From assembly GCA_019058135.1 (NCBI GenBank), contig JAHLWE010000520.1, positions 1-13,550 of the forward strand: a stretch of 13,550 nucleotides of DNA. The letters run 5' to 3'. The notes under the pieces were generated by a model that saw only the letters and a program-made list of their open reading frames with translations, made no database searches and was not told the DNA's origin. Positions 6,202 to 12,985 of this stretch are shown here, piece after piece. The DNA is from Promethearchaeota archaeon. Its GTDB lineage: Archaea; Asgardarchaeota; Lokiarchaeia; Sigyniarchaeales; SOKP01. A program made the translations under genes and the position numbers. The number at the start of each line of letters is the position of its first letter. The first letter of the stretch is position 1.

Positions 6202-8028
6202 TTAAATTTCTTTTTTAATTATAGGAAGGTCAATATAGGAAGCAAACTTCTCATTTCTTTCAATTTTAATTGTTGGTCTACCTTTTGAGGGATAACGATA
6301 AAAAGTATCTTTATCATGACCAGCAATAGCAATTCTAATTCTGTGGTTTTTACGAATAACAACAGAAGTTGCATGTAGCCCAAATTTTAATTCTGCAATC
6401 TCACCAGGAGTAAGTGGTTGAGCATCTTCCTCATTGTATGTATGATATGGGATGAATATTTTGTATGGTGGTTTATCTGTGGAAATTTTTCGATGGATAA
6501 CACGAAGTTGACCATCAGTAATGTAAGTTACATTTCCTTTTTCATCAATATCTTCTAAATATACATATACAGCATTATCTTCATGAGTTGAAGAAATGTA
6601 TAGGTTAACAATAGTATGTCCAGTAATTTCCAAATCTTCTTCTAATGGTGCGCTTGTATAAGTAAGCAATTTTTCATCTATTTTTTTTCTATTTTCATAG
6701 ATTATTGGTAAGCCTAATAAAGTCCACCAACGATTATTTCTCCCTGTAGTAGCGCGGAAATTTATTTCATAGGAATCTGCACTAGATTTGATTCGAGGTA
6801 AAGTTCTTGATAATGAATTGTTTTCCGAAAGGTACCATCTTTGCATTTTTTGTCCCTTTGGTGGCCATAAAATAGTTTTTTTCCATTTTTCTTCCACCAT
6901 AGTATAATAATAAAGTGTTTTTCCTTGTATACCATTACCTTTCACGCATTTATCAAAAAAATTAATCCAAGCATTAATACGTTCTTTTGGAGAAGGAGTT
7001 ACTTTCACTCTTTCAGGAAAAAATTGATTTGCGGGATAACTAGCTCCATGATTCCAATCACCTAAAATAGCGATCTGGGGATTATCTAAATTAGCAAATC
7101 GATGTATAATTACATCTACATAACCAGAATCAAGCCATGAACACCAAGCAAGAATAGGAACTCTTGTTTTTTCAAGCTCTTCTTTATGTGGATAAATACA
7201 AGTATCAATGATTTTAGTACCATCAGGGAGAGGTTCATCTCTATAGTTTTTATCATGCGTCATTTCATAAACATATTTATTAGATTTATGTTGATTCAAA
7301 GCCCCAATTAAAATTTTTAGGTCTTTATCCGAATCAACAGGTTTAACTCCTTTTGCAATTAACCAAACTACAGGAAGTAATTGCTTGAAAACTTTAGGAT
7401 TATTTTTATCCAAATTTTTTCCAAAGAAAGACCATATTTCCATAAATTTCCAATCATAACACCCTCCAGGAAAAGCGATATCTATATATGCATCCCACAT
7501 AGCATGCCCTGGCATAATAGCCTTAACAGCAGGATGATTATTTAAGGCAAAAAATTCTGAGCAAATACCTGAATACGATATTCCATTAGAAACTACATTT
7601 CCATCTGACCATGGTTGAAAAATAATCCAATCAACAACATCAGCTCCATCTTTGATTTCATCAACATACCAAGGATGTGGTCTTGTACCTTCTGATGCAC
7701 CAGTTCCTCTCACATCTGTATAAACTATTGCATAACCTCGACTTGTATAAATTTCCGGATTAGGTGTAGAGGATATTACATCATCCAAAATCCATCTAAA
7801 AGGAATTCGAAGTTCCATTGCTCTCCAATACCGTGTTTGCACCAATAACGTAGGTAATTTTTCACTAGAAGACAAAACTTTAGGAAGGCAAATGGTGGTT
7901 GCAATTTTTATTCCGTCTCTCATTGGGATATAAGTTGAGCTAATTTTATAACCATCGTGATATTTTTTCTCTGGAATTTCACCTAATTCCTTAAAAGGAT
8001 TATTTTCAATAGCATTAGGATCTGTCAT
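6202..8028 (-). CDS. CocE/NonD family hydrolase (S15 X-Pro dipeptidyl-peptidase type)
   Basis: This 608-aa alpha/beta hydrolase belongs to the CocE/NonD/X-Pro dipeptidyl-peptidase group. The likely triad is visible: Ser151 in GISYSG (149-154), Asp300 in CSWLDSGY and His327 in GDWNHG. DVRGTGASEG (105-114) is the conserved segment before the nucleophile elbow. A helical cap lies between about 170 and 285, and the last ~200 residues form the jelly-roll domain typical of the family (GHTIVNLYISSTHEDNAVYV is part of it). Family members cleave X-Pro dipeptides, acyl esters or beta-lactam-like amides; the peptidase/esterase group is clear, the substrate is not. No signal peptide is present, so it is probably cytoplasmic. 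The ATG at 8028 gives the expected family N-terminus. It probably heads a unit with the 117-aa gene, and an inverted repeat surrounds its TATA-like box. Confidence 0.88.
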   Translation of the reverse strand: MTDPNAIENNPFKELGEIPEKKYHDGYKISSTYIPMRDGIKIATTICLPKVLSSSEKLPTLLVQTRYWRAMELRIPFRWILDDVISSTPNPEIYTSRGYAIVYTDVRGTGASEGTRPHPWYVDEIKDGADVVDWIIFQPWSDGNVVSNGISYSGICSEFFALNNHPAVKAIMPGHAMWDAYIDIAFPGGCYDWKFMEIWSFFGKNLDKNNPKVFKQLLPVVWLIAKGVKPVDSDKDLKILIGALNQHKSNKYVYEMTHDKNYRDEPLPDGTKIIDTCIYPHKEELEKTRVPILAWCSWLDSGYVDVIIHRFANLDNPQIAILGDWNHGASYPANQFFPERVKVTPSPKERINAWINFFDKCVKGNGIQGKTLYYYTMVEEKWKKTILWPPKGQKMQRWYLSENNSLSRTLPRIKSSADSYEINFRATTGRNNRWWTLLGLPIIYENRKKIDEKLLTYTSAPLEEDLEITGHTIVNLYISSTHEDNAVYVYLEDIDEKGNVTYITDGQLRVIHRKISTDKPPYKIFIPYHTYNEEDAQPLTPGEIAELKFGLHATSVVIRKNHRIRIAIAGHDKDTFYRYPSKGRPTIKIERNEKFASYIDLPIIKKEI

Positions 8029-8030
8029 TT

Positions 8031-8073
8031 TTATACCATTTGTTTGATTATAATTTTTTTAATTTTGGTATAA
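8031..8073 (-). promoter_or_regulatory. Inverted repeat around a TATA-like box upstream of the CocE-type gene
   Basis: TTATACCA (8031-8038) and TGGTATAA (8066-8073) are perfect 8-bp reverse complements separated by 27 nt, starting 3 nt before the ATG at 8028. The spacer carries a TATA-like ATTATAAT on the minus strand (8047-8054), about 20-25 nt from the start codon. The G/C pairs in each arm make it less trivial than the window's all-AT repeats. It may be an operator flanking the promoter. The rest of the gap (8074-8302) is AT-rich with stops in all frames, and I see no RNA gene there. Confidence 0.4.
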
Positions 8074-8302
8074 TCTTATTCTGTTTTTTAAAAAATTTAA
8101 ATAATTCATTAGAATCATAATTATTAAGTAAACTATAAAAAAACTTAAAATTATTAAAGAAATTTCTGAAATTAATAAATTTTCTCAAATTATAATAACA
8201 AAATCAAGAAAATCCTAAGTGATATTTGATTTAAATTTAATAGATTTCTTAACTTTTTTTGATTTGTATTAATCTACTAGTAAATATGAGATGAAGTATC
8301 CA

Positions 8303-8908
8303 TTAAATTGTTGTTTTCTCTAAATTTTTAAGAAATTCTTCTTTAATATCTGCTCCATGACCAGGAGAATCAGGAATGATAATTTTACCATTATCTTTTT
8401 CATTATACTCAATTCCCCCTATAACAGGGTCCTCTTTATGCATTAAAGCAGAATCTAAGTCAACAAAAATTACATTAGGATTAGCACTTACAAAGTGAGC
8501 CGCTGCAGTTAACCCCAATCGAGATTCACCAAAACATCCGATCATACATTTCATTCCACAACTTTCTGCGATAGCATTTATTTTAAGAGCAGTAGTAATA
8601 CCTCCAGATTTGCCCAGCTTAATATTTAAGTAGTCGCATGCTCCCATTGAAGCTAATTTAAATGCATCGTGATGATTAAACACTGATTCATCTGCACAGA
8701 TAGGAATTAATGATTTTCTCCTTAATTGACGCATGTTTATGAAATCCCAATATGGAAGGGGCTGTTCAGCATATTGAATATGATAAGGTTCTAATTTTTT
8801 TAGAACTTCTATTGCAGAGGGTAAATCCCAACCTTGGTTAGCATCAATCCGAATTGAAATTTCTTTACTTACTTCTTCTCTTATTTTCTTAATTAGTTCT
8901 ATATCCAT
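8303..8908 (-). CDS. Dipeptide epimerase, C-terminal barrel fragment
   Basis: This is the downstream part of the split epimerase, 201 aa from an internal ATG. It holds most of the TIM-barrel: the metal ligands in RIDANQGW (Asp22 of this fragment), YAEQP (Glu48) and CADESV (Asp73), the second catalytic lysine in NIKLGKSGG (Lys97), and the specificity-side DLDSALMHKEDPVIGG (Asp150 and Asp152). It lacks the capping domain and the KxK base, so it should not work alone. The only start signal is AGG immediately before the ATG, too close for a normal ribosome site, so independent translation is doubtful. It ends in TAA, with a 274-nt gap before the CocE-type gene. Confidence 0.6.
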   Translation of the reverse strand: MDIELIKKIREEVSKEISIRIDANQGWDLPSAIEVLKKLEPYHIQYAEQPLPYWDFINMRQLRRKSLIPICADESVFNHHDAFKLASMGACDYLNIKLGKSGGITTALKINAIAESCGMKCMIGCFGESRLGLTAAAHFVSANPNVIFVDLDSALMHKEDPVIGGIEYNEKDNGKIIIPDSPGHGADIKEEFLKNLEKTTI

Positions 8909-8920
8909 CCTTTTATTTAA

Positions 8921-9430
8921 TCAAACTTTCAACTTTATCGCTGAAAAACCCATATCAATACTATTTTTAACTTCATTAATGGCAGTCTTTAGATTTTCTT
9001 GGATGCCGATTGTGTAATCTGTGAAGATATCTCGTTTTTCGCCACCTAATATAACATAAAGAGGAACTCCTGTTGCTTTACCTAAAATATCATAAAGCGC
9101 AATATTAAATGCTGATTTAATTTGAGTTTGTTTAACAATAGTTTGATTAATTTCTTTCATACGAGTATCTATTGCTAATGGATCTTTACCCTTAATAACT
9201 TTAGCTATCAATATTCCTGCTTCATAAACAGTGTTTTGAGTATCACCAGTAATTCTTAATGAGGAACATGCTTCTCCAAGTCCATAAATATCCTTATTTG
9301 TATTAATTCGAATTACCACATTATTTGCTTCATAACTCGTGCCTAATGAGATTTTGAACGGAAATTTCATAGGAATATTGAGTTTAAAGAGATCAACACT
9401 AGTTATTTTTAAAGAATTATTTGGATTCAT
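8921..9430 (-). CDS. Dipeptide epimerase, N-terminal capping-domain fragment
   Basis: This is the upstream part of the split epimerase, 169 aa from ATG 9430. It contains the alpha+beta capping domain that closes over the active site (KFPFKISLGTSYEANNVVIR, residues 22-41, then GLGEACSSLRITGDT) and the first barrel strands, ending in GFSAIKLKV with the KxK catalytic lysines. The TGA follows directly. A TTG 21 nt upstream could extend the frame, but the added residues (LELLLK) come from a tandem 11-bp DNA repeat and match nothing in the family, so ATG 9430 is preferred. Without the barrel carrying the metal ligands this fragment cannot be active. The start lies 108 nt from that of the divergent serine hydrolase. 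Confidence 0.6.
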   Translation of the reverse strand: MNPNNSLKITSVDLFKLNIPMKFPFKISLGTSYEANNVVIRINTNKDIYGLGEACSSLRITGDTQNTVYEAGILIAKVIKGKDPLAIDTRMKEINQTIVKQTQIKSAFNIALYDILGKATGVPLYVILGGEKRDIFTDYTIGIQENLKTAINEVKNSIDMGFSAIKLKV

Positions 9431-9433
9431 TTT

Positions 9434-9456
9434 TAACAATAATTCTAACAATAATT
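9434..9456. repeat. Tandem 11-bp direct repeat upstream of the epimerase start
   Basis: TAACAATAATT occurs at 9434-9444 and again at 9446-9456, a 12-nt period. It begins 3 nt upstream of the epimerase ATG, in the divergent promoter region shared with the serine hydrolase. It may be a pair of regulator half-sites or a replication-slippage product. It also argues against using the upstream TTG as the epimerase start. Confidence 0.4.
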
Positions 9457-9538
9457 TAATTTTTTTCTATTAAAATCAAATAATAAAAAAATATTCTCGA
9501 CTTATTATTATGTAGGTTATTTTTTAAATGTGAGAAAT

Positions 9539-10939
9539 ATGAGCGAAATTCAATTTGAGGAAGTTGAACAAATAATAGTCGAGATAATGAGAGAATTTAA
9601 AATTCCTGGTCTTTCCATTGGAGTTGTAAAAGATGGAAAATCTATATATGCTAAAGGATTTGGTGCAAGAAATTTAGAAAAAAACCTTCCTTTTACTCCA
9701 GATACTCTATTTGGAATTGGGTCTATTTCAAAATCTTTTACAACTTTGGCAGTAATGCAACTCTATGAACAAGAGAAGATTGATATACAAGATCCTGTAG
9801 TTAAGTATTTAAATTTTAAATTAGGAAAAAAGAACAACCCCATAAAGATTTTTCATATATTTTCTCATTCTGCAGGAATTCCTGAACTTGATGGTAATGT
9901 AGTTGCATTAATACGACAATTAGGATCTTTAGATCCAATCATTCCTATGAGTAGTTGGGATGACTTTTTGCTTCATATTAATAATGCAAATACAGAAATA
10001 TTCGGCTCGCCAGGAAAATACTTCTTCTATAATAATGATATGTTTACATGCCTTGGATTGATTGTTAAAAAAATTACAAATATGAAATTCGAAGATTATA
10101 TTAAAGAAAATATTCTAAAACCGCTTGAAATGAATAGATCAACCTATTTAAAGCAGGATTTTGAAAAAGAAGATGATGTTTTAACTGGATACCTCCCCTC
10201 TGATGATGATAAACTCGTTAAAGATGCTATGCATCCATTTGATAAGATTGTGTATGCACCTGGAGGGTTATTAAGCTCAGTAAGAGAAATGCAAAATTAT
10301 ATTATTGCTCTAATTAATGGAGGAAAGTTTAACCAATCACAAATCATTCAAAAATCTTCATTAGAGAAAATGTGGACTCCTTATATAAAAATCCCGGAAG
10401 AAACTAGTTATGGCGTGGGAGATTCTTGGTATGGCTATGGTTGGATTATAGAAAAAAACTTTCTTGGATATAAATTATTACAACATGGCGGAAATGTAGG
10501 AACTTCTACTGCATTTTTAGCTATCATTCCAAACCAAAAGATTGGTGTTATTATAGGAGCGAATAGTGATGCATCAATTGTTCTAGGATCAATTGCTCGT
10601 ATTTTTCTCGCAATTCTTTTAGATAAAGATTTTGATGAAGCTGCTCCATTGATAAAAATTCATAAAAATATAAAATCATTAACAGGAAAATATAAAATCT
10701 ACAAAGAATTGCAAACTATGGATATTTCACTTGATAATGGTGTTCTTTTTGCAAAAATTAAAGATCCTATTGAACCTAAACCAAGAATTTTACCATTAGC
10801 TCCTGAGAATTTAGAAGAATTAAAATTTTACGTTCCAGTTGCATATCCAAATCGAAAAATAAAGGTTCAATTTTTTATTGATGAAGAAACAGATGAGATA
10901 CACCTAACATTTGATAGGTATTATTTTCATAAAATTTGA
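9539..10939 (+). CDS. Serine hydrolase of the beta-lactamase (S12 / class C) fold
   Basis: The 466-aa protein (from ATG 9539; an in-frame GTG at 9530 is less likely) has the three motifs of penicillin-recognising serine hydrolases: SxxK as Ser62-Ile-Ser-Lys65 in GIGSISKSF, YxN as Tyr164-Asn-Asn166 in FFYNNDM, and the KTG-equivalent His316-Gly-Gly in LLQHGGNVGTS. The catalytic domain spans about 5-350; residues about 360-466 form a beta-rich C-terminal domain of the kind often attached to these enzymes. No signal peptide is seen, so it is probably cytoplasmic. Substrates in this family include D-amino-acid peptides, esters and beta-lactams; none can be assigned, but the divergent dipeptide epimerase makes a D-peptide role reasonable. 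It ends in TGA, only 14 nt from the convergent GH172 gene. Readthrough would run into antisense sequence, so TGA is a genuine stop here. Confidence 0.9.
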   Translation: MSEIQFEEVEQIIVEIMREFKIPGLSIGVVKDGKSIYAKGFGARNLEKNLPFTPDTLFGIGSISKSFTTLAVMQLYEQEKIDIQDPVVKYLNFKLGKKNNPIKIFHIFSHSAGIPELDGNVVALIRQLGSLDPIIPMSSWDDFLLHINNANTEIFGSPGKYFFYNNDMFTCLGLIVKKITNMKFEDYIKENILKPLEMNRSTYLKQDFEKEDDVLTGYLPSDDDKLVKDAMHPFDKIVYAPGGLLSSVREMQNYIIALINGGKFNQSQIIQKSSLEKMWTPYIKIPEETSYGVGDSWYGYGWIIEKNFLGYKLLQHGGNVGTSTAFLAIIPNQKIGVIIGANSDASIVLGSIARIFLAILLDKDFDEAAPLIKIHKNIKSLTGKYKIYKELQTMDISLDNGVLFAKIKDPIEPKPRILPLAPENLEELKFYVPVAYPNRKIKVQFFIDEETDEIHLTFDRYYFHKI

Positions 10940-10953
10940 AATTATATTGATTA

Positions 10954-12015
10954 TTATAACTCTTTTGGCTCATCTCTAGGTAATCTTTCATTTACTGGTA
11001 AGATTGGTTTAAATTTTTTATGAGGTTCCATTTGATACCAGTATCCAGTCGACGACCAATCGTCAGATCTTTGGTTATTGTGTCCATGTTCAATTTTAAC
11101 CTTTATATTTTTATGAAAATATATAGGATCTTCTATATGATATCTATAATATGAGATTTTCCCACTCCAGTTATCTCCTCCAGGCATAGGAATTCCAAAA
11201 TAAGGAGAGCAGTAATATTGTGAAGGACACCATGAAGTGCAAAAATAATCTTCTGTGCCCGTTCCGTAAAGAATTATATCTCCATCATCAATTTCTATAT
11301 AGTCGTCTCCCTCTCCTGGCCAGTTGTGTTTATTTGTTTCTAAAAGATTGTGGATATCTAAATGACACCCCACATAATGACCTTCTCCCTCTGCTTCTAA
11401 AACCAAGTAATCCTCTTCATGATTTGGGTTCTTTTTTGACATTTTTTCAATTTTTCTAGCCTTTTCATAATCACTTCCTTTGCACGGATTTTCTCTATTC
11501 CAAGTGGCGTGAAATCTGCCAAAAGATGCGTCTAATTCTTGATATTCTTCATAATCAATATAAAAATAACATACCAGTTTGGCATCTGCTTCATTTTCAA
11601 CCTCAATTTTTGCTCTTTTAGAAAAAGGCATTGGAAAAAAACAATTAAAGCCTTTTCCATCTTGAGGCCCCATTGAAAGAGGTAAACTCCAAAAATTAAC
11701 AGTTCTTGCGTGTCCTATGCCAAAAAAATCACCGATAGGACATTCTACGGACGGATTCTTTTCATCATCCCACCACATGCGAATAACAACTTTTCTTAAA
11801 AAGAGGGTGTCTGGTGATGCGAGAGTCATCCAAATATGTTTTATACATCCAGTGCTATTAATATTACAAATTTCAGACTTATTTTTCATATCTACGACGA
11901 TAAAATCAGCATTGGCTCCAGTTTTATCATAACTTGATACACGCTTTCTTTTAACATCTTTTTTTATCTTAGCAAGATCCATTAAAGAATTATAACCAAT
12001 TTTCATTTTAATCAT
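10954..12015 (-). CDS. DUF2961 / glycoside hydrolase family 172 protein
   Basis: The 353-aa protein is an intact member of DUF2961, now glycoside hydrolase family 172, whose characterised members act on fructo-oligosaccharide-type difructose dianhydrides or on arabinofuranosides. Seen features are the family opening SSYDKTGANADFI (27-39), CIKHIWMT (57-64), IGDFFGIGH (94-102) and the hallmark GTGTEDYF (251-258). Glu235 in WPGEGDDY and Glu255 in GTGTEDYF are the best candidates for the two catalytic carboxylates. There is no signal peptide, so it acts inside the cell, presumably on imported sugars. The substrate is unknown. It uses ATG 12015 (an ATG at 12006 is also possible), with no ribosome site. 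It ends in tandem TAA-TAA, 14 nt from the convergent serine hydrolase. A decayed relative of its 3' end lies at 5639-5770. Confidence 0.9.
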   Translation of the reverse strand: MIKMKIGYNSLMDLAKIKKDVKRKRVSSYDKTGANADFIVVDMKNKSEICNINSTGCIKHIWMTLASPDTLFLRKVVIRMWWDDEKNPSVECPIGDFFGIGHARTVNFWSLPLSMGPQDGKGFNCFFPMPFSKRAKIEVENEADAKLVCYFYIDYEEYQELDASFGRFHATWNRENPCKGSDYEKARKIEKMSKKNPNHEEDYLVLEAEGEGHYVGCHLDIHNLLETNKHNWPGEGDDYIEIDDGDIILYGTGTEDYFCTSWCPSQYYCSPYFGIPMPGGDNWSGKISYYRYHIEDPIYFHKNIKVKIEHGHNNQRSDDWSSTGYWYQMEPHKKFKPILPVNERLPRDEPKEL

Positions 12016-12039
12016 CTATTAAATCTTTTGAATTAATTT

Positions 12040-12061
12040 AATTTTATTAAAAAATAAAATT
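12040..12061 (-). promoter_or_regulatory. A/T inverted repeat in the promoter region of the GH172 gene
   Basis: AATTTTATT (12040-12048) and AATAAAATT (12053-12061) are perfect 9-bp reverse complements with a 4-nt spacer, 25-46 nt upstream of the GH172 ATG at 12015. It overlaps where a TATA box should lie for transcription starting near the ATG. It could be promoter or operator. Being pure A/T, it could also be chance or part of the 3' end of the neighbouring EFR1-type transcript. Confidence 0.3.
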
Positions 12062-12069
12062 TTGCAGAT

Positions 12070-12109
12070 TTTTTTTAAAAACATCTAGTAGAATGAAAAT
12101 GTGATGTTT
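12070..12109 (-). terminator. Terminator after the pyrophosphatase/EFR1-type pair
   Basis: On the minus strand, AAACATC (12109-12103) pairs with GATGTTT (12085-12079) around a 17-nt loop, and a short T-run ending near 12077 follows at once, with an A-rich stretch after it. The stem begins inside the stop codon of the EFR1-type gene at 12108-12110. This matches the end of a two-gene transcript before the separately transcribed GH172 gene. Confidence 0.5.
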
Positions 12110-12965
12110 ATACATATATCTTAGTTTCTGGAATCTCATGATAAATATATCCCAAAAATTTATGAAAAAAATGAAAAATCCAAAATGTTCGAGATTTAAC
12201 GGCATCTACGGGGCAAGACCACACACAATTATAACATTTAATACAATATCCGAATTTCTTAGGATAGGGGATTAATTTAATAATTTGAACAGAACAAGCT
12301 TTTGCACATTTACCGCACTTTATACATTTTTTTTGATTGAAATAAGTGCTTGGAAGGAGAGCCATGCCAAATCGTTTTATCATAAACTTATATAACAATT
12401 TTACTTTCCATGAATGATAATCTAATTTTTTAAAAGATAATTCCCAATTTGGAAATTTATTTAATAATTTTATAATAAGTTTTGAAAATTTCCAGATTTT
12501 TTTCATATCTTGTTGATTTGGTCGATTCAAATAAATATCATCTTCTTTCTTGAATATCATTGAATGTCGAGTAGGAACTTTTAAGCAAGCAAGAACTTTA
12601 TCACCTTTTTTGCGTAATATATTGGCTCCATTTAAAAGAGTATAGCCGGTAATTAGTCCATAAGTTGTAAAAAATACTGCCTTTCCGTTTTTATTTATTG
12701 GAAGATTATCAATAAACATTTTAATTGGTTTTACAACTTTCCAGGCGTAAACTGCTGATCCAATTACAAGTAAATCACTCTTTTCAACCAATGAATAATC
12801 AAAGGATGAGATTTGTTGCCAAGATTTGCCAGTTAAATTAAATAATTTACACTGCTGATTAGATTCAGTAAGAATTTTTTGTATATATTCCCCAATTTTT
12901 AATGTATTTCCAAATGGAGAGAATATAATTATTGAAATATATTTTGAGTTATTATTTTTTCCCAT
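12108..12965 (-). CDS. EFR1-type protein: flavodoxin domain plus two 4Fe-4S clusters (second copy)
   Basis: The 285-aa product has the same domain order as the protein at 1254-2093: a flavodoxin-like domain with the phosphate loop in IIIFSPFGNT (12-21) and a flavin-side segment VIGSAVYAWKVVKP (67-80), then a two-cluster ferredoxin domain. Cysteines are at 214, 217, 220, 224 (CIKCGKCAKAC) and 241, 244, 247, 251 (CIKCYNCVWSCP). In the first motif Cys224 is followed by Ser instead of the usual Pro; the four ligands are intact. The two copies are clearly diverged along their length, so this is an old paralogue pair, not a fresh duplication. It starts 20 nt after the pyrophosphatase stop on the same strand, so the two are probably co-transcribed. 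A hairpin and T-run close the unit. It is a probable soluble redox carrier or oxidoreductase; partners are unknown. Confidence 0.88.
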   Translation of the reverse strand: MGKNNNSKYISIIIFSPFGNTLKIGEYIQKILTESNQQCKLFNLTGKSWQQISSFDYSLVEKSDLLVIGSAVYAWKVVKPIKMFIDNLPINKNGKAVFFTTYGLITGYTLLNGANILRKKGDKVLACLKVPTRHSMIFKKEDDIYLNRPNQQDMKKIWKFSKLIIKLLNKFPNWELSFKKLDYHSWKVKLLYKFMIKRFGMALLPSTYFNQKKCIKCGKCAKACSVQIIKLIPYPKKFGYCIKCYNCVWSCPVDAVKSRTFWIFHFFHKFLGYIYHEIPETKIYV

Positions 12966-12985
12966 TTTCGATATATTTATGCTTA

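Larger units (their letters stand above)
8303..9430 (-). pseudogene. Dipeptide epimerase gene interrupted by one in-frame TGA
   Basis: The two reading frames at 8921-9430 and 8303-8908 are one gene of the enolase superfamily (muconate-lactonizing subgroup, dipeptide epimerase type). They are in the same frame and separated only by TGA plus four sense codons (Leu-Asn-Lys-Arg). Reading through gives a normal ~375-aa enzyme with all parts in register: KxK lysines 166/168, metal ligands Asp196, Glu222 and Asp247, opposite lysine 271, and the Asp-x-Asp pair 324/326 that marks dipeptide epimerases. The TGA is codon 170, right after IKLKV, where the family normally has Gly; GGA to TGA is a single change. 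These enzymes invert L-Ala-D/L-Glu or related dipeptides. It may be a recent nonsense mutation, a sequencing or assembly error, or, less likely, a recoded stop. Confidence 0.8.

Noticed and set aside
8029..8302. SECIS element downstream of the split epimerase, which would support selenocysteine at the TGA
   Set aside because: The gap is almost pure A/T with no stable G/C-containing stem or recognisable GA-rich SECIS core visible by eye. A folding search was not possible, so it is unsupported, not excluded.
8921..8923. Reassignment of TGA to a sense codon throughout this genome
   Set aside because: TGA ends the EFR1-type gene at 2091-2093 and the serine hydrolase at 10937-10939, both at natural C-termini, and readthrough at 10937 would run into the antisense of the GH172 gene. 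Tryptophan is encoded by TGG in all genes inspected.
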